DNA of 32,525 nucleotides, from contig CAYVQT010000037.1 in the NCBI GenBank assembly GCA_964453665.1, forward strand, positions 1 to 32,525, in the 5' to 3' direction. Source of the DNA: DAOUTY01 sp964453665 (GTDB taxonomy: Bacteria; Chloroflexota; Dehalococcoidia; SZUA-161). The notes under the pieces are model-generated. The model saw nothing but the letters and a program-made list of their open reading frames with translations. It ran no database searches and was not told where the DNA came from. The position numbers were made by a program, and so were the translations under genes. Of this stretch, positions 17,721 through 25,995 are shown in pieces (the stretch's first letter is position 1; every line of letters starts with the position of its first letter).

Positions 17721-18836
17721 TCATAATAATCGAGCGAATTCCAGATAAAGCTGAGATGCCTGTGCTACTTGATTAAAAACAACGGATTCCTCCGGGCTGT
17801 GTGCCAGTTCCAGGCGACCGGGTCCCAGGATTATCGGGTCTACCCCGGCAGCCCACAGTATATTTCCATCTGAGTGGCTGCGAAAATCCTGAGGTTGCCA
17901 ATTAAGTAACATATTTTGATACACTCTCTTCAATTTTTTCACGAGCGTTCTTTCCTGGGATATTCTATAACCGGAATATGTTTCCTCGAATCTTATGTAA
18001 ACATCGAGGTCCTGGATGTTTTCTTCTGCTTTTTCAATAAGCTGTTCCAATTCTGTCTTCAGTACATCGATCCTTGTATCAGGTGGCAGATGAAGGTCCA
18101 ACCACGCTTCACAAAGGTCTGGCACTACAAATCCACCGGGAAATCCCGAAAGCTCTCTGATATTGTAAACAACGCCGTGAGGTAATGATGTGCTGTATTC
18201 AGTTACCTGTAGCAGAAGCTTCAACATCGTCTCTATCGCGTTGCGACCGAGCTCCGGCATTGACGAATGGGCTCTTTTCCCTCTTGTACGTAAAAGGACC
18301 TCCAGATAACCGTAATGGCCCAGGCATGGAGCCAAATCAGTGGGCTCGCCAACCACAGCCCACTGGAAGTTATACTCTCGCACAAGTGACTTCGCTCCGT
18401 CGCTGTCCTCCTCTTCTCCTACTACCAAAGCAAGTCCGACAGGTGGAAAACTATCCCCCTGTGTCGCAATAACGATGAACGCTTCTATCATGGCAGCGCA
18501 GCCGGCCTTCATATCAGTAGACCCGAGACCCCAAATGGTATCCTCTTCTTCAGTGAAAGCGTAATCCTCAAGATCATGGGCAGCGACCGTATCGACATGT
18601 CCTACAAAACAAAGGTCTATCTCTTCAGTTCCTCCGGGCAGGCAAATAACATTGAACCGGTTTTCATCGATTTCCTGCCTGACGACTGGTAACCCATGAT
18701 TCTTCAGATACTGCTCACAATATTCAAGAATCTCCACCTCCTTGCCCGAAGGACTATAAATGTCCACCAGATCTTTGAGCAATGCTTTCAGTCTTTCGGG
18801 CTGCACGGTAATCTGTTTACGAGGGTTCTTCCTCAT
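17721..18836 (-). CDS. M20 family metallopeptidase/deacylase (ArgE/DapE/LysK type)
   Basis: A 371-aa two-zinc hydrolase of the M20 clan, cytosolic, probably cleaving an N-acyl amino acid or a dipeptide. All metal ligands and the catalytic pair are visible: H80 and D82 in FVGHVDTV, bridging D108 in GLGSTDMKAG, E141-E142 in VVGEEEDSDG, E164 in VVGEPTDL and H346 in LAHSPEES. The dimerisation-domain segment around RGKRAHSSMPELG (185-197) is also present. The sequence resembles acetylornithine/acetyl-lysine deacetylases and succinyl-diaminopimelate desuccinylases, but I cannot choose between them. GAGGA just upstream supports the ATG at 18836. It lies 73 bases after the GNAT gene on the same strand and the two may be co-transcribed. 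No arginine, lysine or diaminopimelate gene is nearby. Confidence 0.9.
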   Translation of the reverse strand: MRKNPRKQITVQPERLKALLKDLVDIYSPSGKEVEILEYCEQYLKNHGLPVVRQEIDENRFNVICLPGGTEEIDLCFVGHVDTVAAHDLEDYAFTEEEDTIWGLGSTDMKAGCAAMIEAFIVIATQGDSFPPVGLALVVGEEEDSDGAKSLVREYNFQWAVVGEPTDLAPCLGHYGYLEVLLRTRGKRAHSSMPELGRNAIETMLKLLLQVTEYSTSLPHGVVYNIRELSGFPGGFVVPDLCEAWLDLHLPPDTRIDVLKTELEQLIEKAEENIQDLDVYIRFEETYSGYRISQERTLVKKLKRVYQNMLLNWQPQDFRSHSDGNILWAAGVDPIILGPGRLELAHSPEESVVFNQVAQASQLYLEFARLL

Positions 18837-18909
18837 TTTTTATCCTCGCGCAAGATATATCTATTTGCACAGCAAGTAATCGTAATAATAAAAGTTCAGT
18901 GATTCTTTT

Positions 18910-19473
18910 CTATATGATATTCTCCTCTGGCTCAGAGGAAGTAACTTGCTTATGCCCACGTTTTCTAATTCCTTTTACCGGGCGTTTTAAGGTCTTCGCT
19001 AACCAAATATGTTCACTGCGCGGTGAGAACCCTATAGCCTTGAAGAAGTCAATGGCCTCTGCGTTATCTCCGTCCGTATCAGCAATTACCATCCGCACAC
19101 CATCCTCGAGTAGCCGATCCTCCAACCTGCGGTACAGCCGACGCGCAAGATTATTTCTCTGAAACGCTTCGTCTACACCCAGCCAGGAAATATAGCCATA
19201 TCTTTTCCATGCGGTTCCTTCCTTCTCAATTGTCGTAGCAAGAAGAAAACCTACGATTTTATCATCCACCTCGGCAACGAAGCAGTAATCGGGATCAGAG
19301 CTGAAGTAGTCAGTCACCTCATACGGATCCCATGTCCGATACAGGATGGGCATATCGTCGCTGGTAAAAAGCCGCTCACCAAGCCGATAAACTTGCGCAA
19401 GGTCATCGATCTCCAACTGTCGAATTATTACCATTGGCCTTTTTTTCTTTGCATCAATGCTCTCGGATGACAT
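18910..19473 (-). CDS. GNAT family N-acetyltransferase
   Basis: A 187-aa GNAT-fold enzyme using acetyl-CoA, substrate unknown. The fold runs from VIIRQLEIDDLAQVYRLGE through the core strand GYISWLGVDEAF and the acetyl-CoA loop at 105-110 (QRNNLA) to ADTDGDNAEAIDFFKAIGFSPR. The loop has Asn where the Q/R-x-x-G-x-G/A motif usually has its first Gly. A tail from about residue 165 is basic and then acidic (KRPVKGIRKRGHKQ, then SSEPEE) and extends beyond the usual fold. AGGAAGG just upstream supports the ATG at 19473. The neighbouring deacylase on the same strand raises the possibility of an acetylation/deacetylation pair acting on one metabolite, but nothing in the sequence proves it. Confidence 0.88.
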   Translation of the reverse strand: MSSESIDAKKKRPMVIIRQLEIDDLAQVYRLGERLFTSDDMPILYRTWDPYEVTDYFSSDPDYCFVAEVDDKIVGFLLATTIEKEGTAWKRYGYISWLGVDEAFQRNNLARRLYRRLEDRLLEDGVRMVIADTDGDNAEAIDFFKAIGFSPRSEHIWLAKTLKRPVKGIRKRGHKQVTSSEPEENII

Positions 19474-19953
19474 GCAACCTTCCTACCTATTATCGTTCAG
19501 TTTAATGAGCGCGCCGAAAAAGACGACTCTTAAGAATTTGCCCTTATCCAGCGATAAACTTTATTGTTTTCATCGCCCTGATAGCCAATATTAAGGCACT
19601 GTTTTACCTCAGTCCACCACACCTTTGTCCTCTTAATACACACTTAATCTACTCTAATCTATAATCAGGTAGAAATAAACACAGTGCTCCCCTGAATAGG
19701 GTTCCACGGCAATGATCTGTTATAACATAGGATAGCTGTATAGCCTCTGGAACTGGAGGCCAGCATCCCAGAGATATGTGTGACTGACCAGCAACGACCA
19801 GCTTAACATATTATACTACATTTAAATCTAACGATGCTTGATTTTTAGATAGCGTAACATATGGCCTGTAACGCAAGACGGGGAAGTGGTATTATTACTG
19901 CCATAAAACCGTAACCGGTCTGCTGCTATCCAAACTCTTAATGAGGGACAGAA
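19474..19953. other. 480-base non-coding divergent intergenic region
   Basis: Lies between the leftward GNAT gene and the rightward CrtC-like gene, so it should hold promoters for both. It is visibly A/T-rich. A short hairpin with GCCTC at 19743-19747 and GAGGC at 19756-19760 is present. TATAAT at 19660-19665 and TATACT at 19812-19817 could be -10 elements, but neither has a good -35 at 16-18 bases. GAGGG at 19943-19947 is the ribosome-binding site of the next gene. I see no tRNA, riboswitch motif or ORF that I can support. Confidence 0.5.
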
Positions 19954-20994
19954 ATGGACGCAATTATCGAGGAAAAAACCTATAGAGAACACGCGGAACC
20001 TTTCCTATTAAAGGAATCCGACGACGCCTGGCACCTGGAAAAGGGTCGTTACTACGTAGAGTGGTGGTATTTCGATGTAATGAACAGCGATGGCAGCCTC
20101 GTGAGAGGTCAGTTTTTTATTTCCAGGGACTTTGTGCGGCCAGGCTACCTGAGAAACGGGATACGGGTTACCCATGTAAAAACGGACGGCACAGAAACCA
20201 CTATCGAGAAGTGGTTTCCTCCCGCTTCATTCAAAGCCTCCGCAGAAGTCTGCGACGTCGAAATCAACAAGAATACCTTCAGGGGTGATCTCTTCAGCTG
20301 CCGGGTACATATCGATGAGGACAATACAGCCCTCGATCTGGAACTTCAGTCCGATATACCGGGCATCAAGAGCCACGCCTGCTTCGGTGATGAAAGCAAA
20401 TGCATGCACTGGGTGGTGCCCCAGCCGCGGGGTCGTGCGCAGGGAACTTTTCGCAAAGGAAATGAAACCTGTGAACTACGGGGGATCGGGTATCGCGACC
20501 ACAATTGGCTGAATTTCCCAGCCATGGACACAATCGAATACTGGGACTGGGGCCGCGTGTACGACGACAAATTTACCATCATATTCGCCGATATCGTCAC
20601 GACAAAAGGATATGACAATGCCCATATAAAGCCATTGCTTATATTTGACCGGTACAAATTAATCTATTTAACCACAGAGCGTGCCAAGTGGGACCTCGAC
20701 AAATCGGGCTGCAAGATAGATCCGGTTACGAAAGTGGAGCTTCCCGAGACACACCGGATAGCACTCTCCGATGTAGATCCCTCGCTGGAGATAGAACTGC
20801 ACCTCGAAAGGGTATTTCAGAGGATAGATCCCCTCGCCGACTTCAATCCGCTGGTGAGATGGCTCATCCGTACGTTCAAGGGGAAACCAGCGATAACATC
20901 CTATCATTCCTCCGGTACCGGCAGAATGAGCCTCTTCGGACAGGATTATCACTTAAATTGCAGCGCGGTACACGAATATGTCGCTAATATCTGA
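19954..20994 (+). CDS. CrtC/AttH-like lipocalin-fold domain protein
   Basis: A 346-aa protein resembling the carotenoid 1,2-hydratase (CrtC) and AttH family, which has two lipocalin-like beta-barrels. The signature EWWYFD is at residues 36-41 and GYRDHNW at 179-185, with conserved WDWGRVY shortly after. Members include hydratases and cyclases of hydrophobic substrates as well as many proteins of unknown role. No carotenoid gene is present, so a CrtC function should not be assumed. No signal peptide is visible, suggesting a cytosolic protein. GAGGG at 19943-19947 supports the ATG. It is the first gene of a cluster with an FGGY kinase (29 bases downstream), a RuBisCO-like protein and a saccharopine-dehydrogenase-like enzyme. 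Confidence 0.82.
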   Translation: MDAIIEEKTYREHAEPFLLKESDDAWHLEKGRYYVEWWYFDVMNSDGSLVRGQFFISRDFVRPGYLRNGIRVTHVKTDGTETTIEKWFPPASFKASAEVCDVEINKNTFRGDLFSCRVHIDEDNTALDLELQSDIPGIKSHACFGDESKCMHWVVPQPRGRAQGTFRKGNETCELRGIGYRDHNWLNFPAMDTIEYWDWGRVYDDKFTIIFADIVTTKGYDNAHIKPLLIFDRYKLIYLTTERAKWDLDKSGCKIDPVTKVELPETHRIALSDVDPSLEIELHLERVFQRIDPLADFNPLVRWLIRTFKGKPAITSYHSSGTGRMSLFGQDYHLNCSAVHEYVANI

Positions 20995-21023
20995 GACCTT
21001 ATGAGAGCTAACGAGGGCTTAAG

Positions 21024-22583
21024 TTGACGAAATACATAATCGCCCATGATGTGGGGACGAGCACAACCAAAGCGGTTCTAGTAGATTTAGAGGGCCAGGT
21101 CCACGGCAAGTGCTCCGAGGATTACACCGTCTGCTACCCGAAGGCAGACTGGGCCGAGCAGGACCCTGAGGACTGGTGGAACGCAGTCAAAACTACCACC
21201 AGGAATCTTATGCAGATGACAGGAGTGTCACCGAACGATGTATTGTGTTTGACTTTCAGCGGGCAAATGCTCGGTATAGTCCCGATGGATTCAGGCGGAA
21301 AACACCTGAGGCCTGCCATAATCTGGCTCGATAATCGAGCATGCAGGCAGGCGGAAAGCATGATGAGGAAGTTCGGGCACGCCCGTATCTTTTCGCTCCT
21401 TGCCGGCGCTACCTTATGTGGGAAAGACTGTGTGCCAAAGCTGTTATGGCTTAAATCGGAAGAACCGGACATATACGGCAAGATGAAATATTTTCTTGAT
21501 GTCAACGGCTATCTCATTTATCGAACTACAGGCAACATAGCGATGGAATTATCGGGCGCCTCCGTATTTGGAATTAACCTTAAAAAGAAAACATGGCTCA
21601 AGAGAATGTTCCGATACGTCGGTCTTGACCCGGAAAAAACACCGCCGCTCGTGCGTTCGACTGATCAGGTCGGAGTGCTCTCAGGAGAAGCATCCAGCGA
21701 GCTCGGGCTTCTCCAGGGTACGCCGGTCGTAGCCGGTGCGGGAGATGCTGCTTGTGCGGCTGTTGGTTCCGGCGCTGTATGTGAAGGCGACGGACATGTA
21801 TACCTCGGCACCTCCGGATGGGTGGGGGTGGTAACAGAACGCACACCCCGTGGCAAATATGGAGCGGCAACAATCCACTCGGCGGACCCGGATAAAGCCT
21901 TTCTTATCGCTGAAACGGAAACAGCCGGCGCCTGCCTGCAATGGATGGGTGATGAGTTGTATAGGGCAGAGAAAATGGACCCGCAGGTATCTAATATCTA
22001 TACATTAATGGACGAGAAGGTCAGCCAGGTCCCGCCGGGCTCCGGCTATTTAATCTTTACTCCCTGGATGTACGGAGAGAGGGCTCCGATAGCTGATTGT
22101 AATATTCGCTCGGGTTTTCTTAACTTGAGCGCCGATCATACCCGCGAGAACATGCTGCGTGCCGTCTATGAGGGCATAGCATACAACATAAGATGGATTA
22201 TCGAAATCGTAGACAGGCACTTTAAATTCCCCCTGCCAACACTTCGCGTCATAGGTGGAGTGGCAAGGAGCGAGCCCTGGATGCAGATACTTTCCGATGT
22301 GACTTGCAGGAGGGTTGAGACTGTTCGCGACCCTCAGGAAGCCGGAGCTGTCGGGGCTGCGCTTATCGCAGCGACCGGGATGGGTATATACCCGAGCTTC
22401 GAGGCGCTGAAAGATATTGTAAAAGTAGACAGGGTCTTTGAGCCGCAAGAGGAAAATCGCAGGGTTTACAATTTGCTTTTCAATTCATACCAACAGGCTT
22501 ATAAAAGCCTGCGAGGTTTCTACAAACGATTGAACGAGCAGAGATTCGAAGAGGCAAGCACATTCAGGGAGGTGTCCAAATGA
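21024..22583 (+). CDS. FGGY family carbohydrate kinase (XylB-like)
   Basis: A 519-aa ATP-dependent kinase of sugars or polyols. The N-terminal phosphate-binding segment HDVGTSTTK (D9), the segment AIIWLDNRA (98-106) and catalytic base D241 in VAGAGDAACAAVGSG are all present. GGVARSEPWMQILSDV and EAGAVGAALIA mark the C-terminal FGGY domain. It resembles xylulokinases in overall layout, but the substrate cannot be read from sequence. The start is TTG 21024 with GAGGG at 21013-21017 six bases upstream. The protein ends with a tail of about 20 residues after the conserved domain. The stop overlaps the ATG of the RuBisCO-like gene as ATGA, so the two are translationally coupled and probably act in the same pathway, the kinase making the phosphorylated substrate. 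Confidence 0.9.
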   Translation: MTKYIIAHDVGTSTTKAVLVDLEGQVHGKCSEDYTVCYPKADWAEQDPEDWWNAVKTTTRNLMQMTGVSPNDVLCLTFSGQMLGIVPMDSGGKHLRPAIIWLDNRACRQAESMMRKFGHARIFSLLAGATLCGKDCVPKLLWLKSEEPDIYGKMKYFLDVNGYLIYRTTGNIAMELSGASVFGINLKKKTWLKRMFRYVGLDPEKTPPLVRSTDQVGVLSGEASSELGLLQGTPVVAGAGDAACAAVGSGAVCEGDGHVYLGTSGWVGVVTERTPRGKYGAATIHSADPDKAFLIAETETAGACLQWMGDELYRAEKMDPQVSNIYTLMDEKVSQVPPGSGYLIFTPWMYGERAPIADCNIRSGFLNLSADHTRENMLRAVYEGIAYNIRWIIEIVDRHFKFPLPTLRVIGGVARSEPWMQILSDVTCRRVETVRDPQEAGAVGAALIAATGMGIYPSFEALKDIVKVDRVFEPQEENRRVYNLLFNSYQQAYKSLRGFYKRLNEQRFEEASTFREVSK

Positions 22584-23884
22584 AAAATGAGGAAATTTTA
22601 GGGCTGCCTATGGCACTGCCGGACGGCGTAGATTACGGCGAATATATTATCGCTACCTACCTTGCTTCTTTTCCGGCGGAAGTTCCCATACCCTTACTCT
22701 CTATGGCACTGGCTGTCGAGCAGAGTACGGGCACGTGGGTGCCTGTTCCGGGCGAGACACCCGAAGTTCGCCGTCGCCATGTCGCCAAGGTGCTGGGCGT
22801 CTACGAAGTGCCGGATTTCGAGTTCGAGGTGCCCGCCTCGGTGCAGACCAGAAACTGGTTCGTACAGGTGGCCTTCCCCGAAATTAACATCGGGGCACAG
22901 ATACCCATGCTGCTGACCTCGGTAATAGGCAACATCTCAATGGGCGGTAATATAAAGCTGCTGGACATCCGCTTCCCCGAAAAATATGTCGCCGGTTTCA
23001 AAGGGCCTAAATTCGGCATCGACGGTGTCAGAGAACTCCTGGGAGTTCCCGGGAGACCCCTTTTAAACAACATGATAAAGCCGTGTACGGGCTATCCGCT
23101 GGAACTGGGGGCTGACCTGTTCAGGGACGCCGCCCTGGGTGGATGTGACATTATCAAGGACGATGAGCTGATAGCCGATGCTTCGTTCAATTCAATAGAA
23201 GGCCGCGTTAAACGCTACATGGAGATAGAGAAACAGGTCTATGAGGAGACGGGAGAACATACTCTCTACACCGTTAATATAACGGACTCGGTGCCTAAGG
23301 TTTTCGAAAACGCCAGGCGCGCTGTGGAGCTCGGATGCAATGCCCTGATGGTGAATTATCTCGCCGTCGGCCTGCCCGTTTTGCAGGCTCTGGCAGAGGA
23401 CCCGGGTATAAACGTTCCCATACTTGCCCATATGGACGTTGCCGGCGCAATGTACATGTCGCCTATCCACGGCCTGAGCTCCCATATTGTGCTGGGAAAG
23501 CTGCCCAGGCTCGCTGGCGCGGACGTGATCGTAATACCTGCACCCTATGGTAAAGCGCCGGTAATACCCGATAAGTTCCGAAACGTCGCCAAGAACCTGA
23601 CGTTCCCTCTATACCATCTTAAACCGACCTTTCCTATGCCGTCCGGCGGCATAACGCAGTCTATGGTGCCCAAAGTGGTGGCCGACCTCGGGACTGACAT
23701 CGTAATTGGTTCGGGCGGCGGCATCCATGCGCATCCGCAGGGTGCGATAGCCGGCGGGAAAGCGTTCCGGCAGGCTATCGATGCGGTGCTACAGGGGATT
23801 TCTCTGGAGGAGTATGCAAAAGAGCATCCGGAACTGGATGTAGTGCTGAAACAATGGGCTGACCCATTTGGGAAAGGCGTTTAG
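22580..23884 (+). CDS. RuBisCO-like protein, form IV
   Basis: A 434-aa homologue of the RuBisCO large subunit. Equivalents of active-site residues are E47, T52 and W53 (AVEQSTGTW), N118 (IGNIS), K167 (NNMIKPCTGYPLE), the metal and carbamate site K193, D195 and E196 (IIKDDELI), H284 (ILAHMDV), loop-6 K325 (PYGKAP), S355 (MPSGGI) and the Gly-rich phosphate site at 377-382. R295 and H327 of true RuBisCO are replaced by M285 and about V318, so CO2 fixation on ribulose bisphosphate is not expected. Form IV members catalyse enolisation, isomerisation or decarboxylation of phosphorylated ketoses or keto-acids. The excellent AGGGAGG (22566-22572) and the ATGA overlap with the FGGY kinase fix the start. 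The kinase is the likely supplier of its substrate. Which reaction it performs is unknown. Confidence 0.93.
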   Translation: MKNEEILGLPMALPDGVDYGEYIIATYLASFPAEVPIPLLSMALAVEQSTGTWVPVPGETPEVRRRHVAKVLGVYEVPDFEFEVPASVQTRNWFVQVAFPEINIGAQIPMLLTSVIGNISMGGNIKLLDIRFPEKYVAGFKGPKFGIDGVRELLGVPGRPLLNNMIKPCTGYPLELGADLFRDAALGGCDIIKDDELIADASFNSIEGRVKRYMEIEKQVYEETGEHTLYTVNITDSVPKVFENARRAVELGCNALMVNYLAVGLPVLQALAEDPGINVPILAHMDVAGAMYMSPIHGLSSHIVLGKLPRLAGADVIVIPAPYGKAPVIPDKFRNVAKNLTFPLYHLKPTFPMPSGGITQSMVPKVVADLGTDIVIGSGGGIHAHPQGAIAGGKAFRQAIDAVLQGISLEEYAKEHPELDVVLKQWADPFGKGV

Positions 23885-23907
23885 GTACGGGTTGTAAAGG
23901 AGGAGAG

Positions 23908-25125
23908 ATGTCGAAGATCACTGTTCTGGGTGGATGCGGCGTTGTAGGAAGCATAGCAGCCGAAACGCTCGTTTCAAGCGGTGTATTTGACGAAATTATA
24001 ATCGCAGACATCAAGCTCGCGCAGGCAAAGAAGGTATCGGAGAGGCTGGGTTCAGACAAAACTTCAGCTGTTGAGTTTGATGCGGAAAGCCCGCAGAGTA
24101 TAAGGAATGCCGTCCGGGGCTCGTCACTCGTCCTTAACTGTGTCGGGCCTTTTTACAGGTATGGCCCTCTGATACTGAGGGCAGTTATAGATTCCGGAAT
24201 CAACTACGTCGATGTCTGCGACGACCTAGATGCCACTGAGAAGCTCCTTGAGATGGACGCAGATGCCAGACAGGCCGGAGTTTCAGCGTTAATCGGGATG
24301 GGCAGCTCCCCGGGTGTGGCCAATGTGCTGGTCAAGTTCTGCGCCGAGTCCATGCTTGATCAGGTTGAGTCGGTCGACATATATCATGCCCACGGTGGGG
24401 AAAAAATCGAAGGCCCGGCTGTGGTGAAGCATAGAATTCACTCTATGGAAATGGACATACCCATGTTCCTCAACGGCGAATTCACGACGGTCAGAATGTT
24501 TGAGGAAAGCGGAAAAGCGCTGGAGGAGGAAGTCGAATTCAGGGATGTGGGTCGATACGGCGTTTATGCCTACCCGCATCCCGAAACAATAACACTGCCC
24601 GGGTATTTGAAAAATATAAAGAGAGTAACGAATCTGGGACTGGTGTTGCCTCCTGCTTACGCAAAACTGATAAAAGGCATGGTCAGGTTGGGCGTCACGG
24701 GCGAGGAGCCGATTGATATTCAGGGACAGAAGGTAGTCCCCCTTGAATTCGCGGTGGCGTTCATTCTCTCGCGCAGGCAGGAATTGATGACAGCAGCCGG
24801 TCTTGGCGAGCCTATGGGCTGCCTCAAGATCGTAGTGAAAGGTTATAAGAACGGGGAGAAGAACACCTATATTTTTTCCATGTCATCGAGAGGACAGGGG
24901 ATGGGTGAGGGCACGGGGATTCCCGCTGCGCTGGGAGCGATTCTAATGGCTACGGGGAAGGCAGGTGTAAAGGGAGTCAACCCACCCGAGATTTGTGTTA
25001 ATCCTATGGATCTGCTGGAGCTTGCGAGAACCAGTGTAAGCCTGGGAGAACGAAAGGGGTTCCCCATAATAATCGAGCATATCGATAAGGACGGGAACTT
25101 AAAAACATTAGACCTGTTTGGTTAG
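23908..25125 (+). CDS. Saccharopine dehydrogenase-like NAD(P)-dependent oxidoreductase
   Basis: A 405-aa protein with an N-terminal Rossmann domain: ITVLGGCGVVGS with G9, G11 and G14 forming the dinucleotide loop, ADIKLAQAKK after the second strand, and LVLNCVGPFYRYG and YVDVCDD later. This layout matches the saccharopine dehydrogenase NADP-binding family, including many trans-acting enoyl reductases and other enzymes unrelated to lysine metabolism. The substrate is unknown. AAAGGAGGAGAG ends just before the ATG and is the strongest Shine-Dalgarno in the window. The gene is 23 bases after the RuBisCO-like gene and ends the cluster. It probably oxidises or reduces a pathway intermediate, which is inference. 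The convergent HAD gene ends 18 bases beyond, with no visible terminator hairpin between. Confidence 0.88.
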   Translation: MSKITVLGGCGVVGSIAAETLVSSGVFDEIIIADIKLAQAKKVSERLGSDKTSAVEFDAESPQSIRNAVRGSSLVLNCVGPFYRYGPLILRAVIDSGINYVDVCDDLDATEKLLEMDADARQAGVSALIGMGSSPGVANVLVKFCAESMLDQVESVDIYHAHGGEKIEGPAVVKHRIHSMEMDIPMFLNGEFTTVRMFEESGKALEEEVEFRDVGRYGVYAYPHPETITLPGYLKNIKRVTNLGLVLPPAYAKLIKGMVRLGVTGEEPIDIQGQKVVPLEFAVAFILSRRQELMTAAGLGEPMGCLKIVVKGYKNGEKNTYIFSMSSRGQGMGEGTGIPAALGAILMATGKAGVKGVNPPEICVNPMDLLELARTSVSLGERKGFPIIIEHIDKDGNLKTLDLFG

Positions 25126-25143
25126 TGCTTCGGGGGGGTCTAA

Positions 25144-25896
25144 TCAATCACCAAGCAAAGCTTCAACTGCATCAGGCACATCTAAGAGAGCCCCTGTGAA
25201 ATCCGGTGTGGGGACCTCTATCTCAGATTCATGGCGCATCCTCTTACTAAGTTCTATAGCTGAATCATTGGCTGTAGTGTCATCGGTTATGAGGAAGGTC
25301 TTCATATCTATCCTTGCGACAACAAGGTCATTGACCGGGTCATTGCCCACCATCAGGCAATGATTTGGATTCTCTCCAATCTTTTGACAGATCTCCAGGT
25401 AGTATTCGATACGCGGTTTGCAGTAGGACATGTTCTCAATATGGGTCACCAGGTCGAACTGCAAATCGCCCACGCCCGCCCATGCCAAACGCTTCATTTG
25501 GACCATCTGCGGCCATATCGGATTGGATGCAACTACAAGTTTCAAACCAGCCCTCTTCACTCCTAAAAACACCTCGCGCACCCCGGGAGCAACCTCAACG
25601 AGTGCCTGAAACTGGTCAAAATCAGTCTCATAGAATCTGATAAACCGCTTCCAGAGCTCATCACTTTGCTCTTCATGTCCTTTAGCGAAAATTTTCATGA
25701 AATATTCTGCATTGGACATCTCGCCGTTATTCTTCATAAGTTCACTCGTAGCTATAAGTAGTTTCTCAACCAGTCTGTCAGGGGAAATTATATCTGCAAA
25801 TACCCGCGTAATTTCGGGTATATACCTTTCGAAAAATGTCCTTTCGTCGAATCGAATAAGCGTATTGTCCAGGTCGAAAAGAACGGCATTCAGCAT
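25144..25896 (-). CDS. HAD family hydrolase (phosphatase-like)
   Basis: A 250-aa cytosolic haloacid-dehalogenase-fold enzyme, probably a phosphatase of a small metabolite. Motif I is FDLDNTL with nucleophile D8 and general acid D10, motif II S124 in VVASNP, motif III K160 in YCKPRIEYY, and motif IV D186 and D190 in MVGNDPVND. A helical C1 cap sits between motifs I and II. I place the start at ATG 25896 because motif I then lies at the usual distance from the N-terminus; a GTG three codons upstream (25905) is the alternative. It is convergent with the saccharopine-dehydrogenase-like gene and follows DUF2804 by about 100 bases on the same strand. It could dephosphorylate a product of the RuBisCO-like pathway, but opposite orientation weakens that link. 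Confidence 0.9.
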   Translation of the reverse strand: MLNAVLFDLDNTLIRFDERTFFERYIPEITRVFADIISPDRLVEKLLIATSELMKNNGEMSNAEYFMKIFAKGHEEQSDELWKRFIRFYETDFDQFQALVEVAPGVREVFLGVKRAGLKLVVASNPIWPQMVQMKRLAWAGVGDLQFDLVTHIENMSYCKPRIEYYLEICQKIGENPNHCLMVGNDPVNDLVVARIDMKTFLITDDTTANDSAIELSKRMRHESEIEVPTPDFTGALLDVPDAVEALLGD

Positions 25897-25995
25897 AATC
25901 CACACACCATAGCATGCCTGCTACATTGAGTTAGCACGATGGGTATTCAGCCTCATATCTTAAGTTCGACATTGAGATGATCAGGAAGAGGCAGC

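Noticed and set aside
19954..20994. Carotenoid biosynthesis gene crtC
   Set aside because: Only the broad CrtC/AttH signature is visible and no other carotenoid gene is nearby, so a specific crtC call is not justified.
22580..23884. Evidence for a Calvin-Benson cycle or CO2 fixation
   Set aside because: The gene is a form IV RuBisCO-like protein lacking the R295 and H327 equivalents, and no phosphoribulokinase or small subunit is present.
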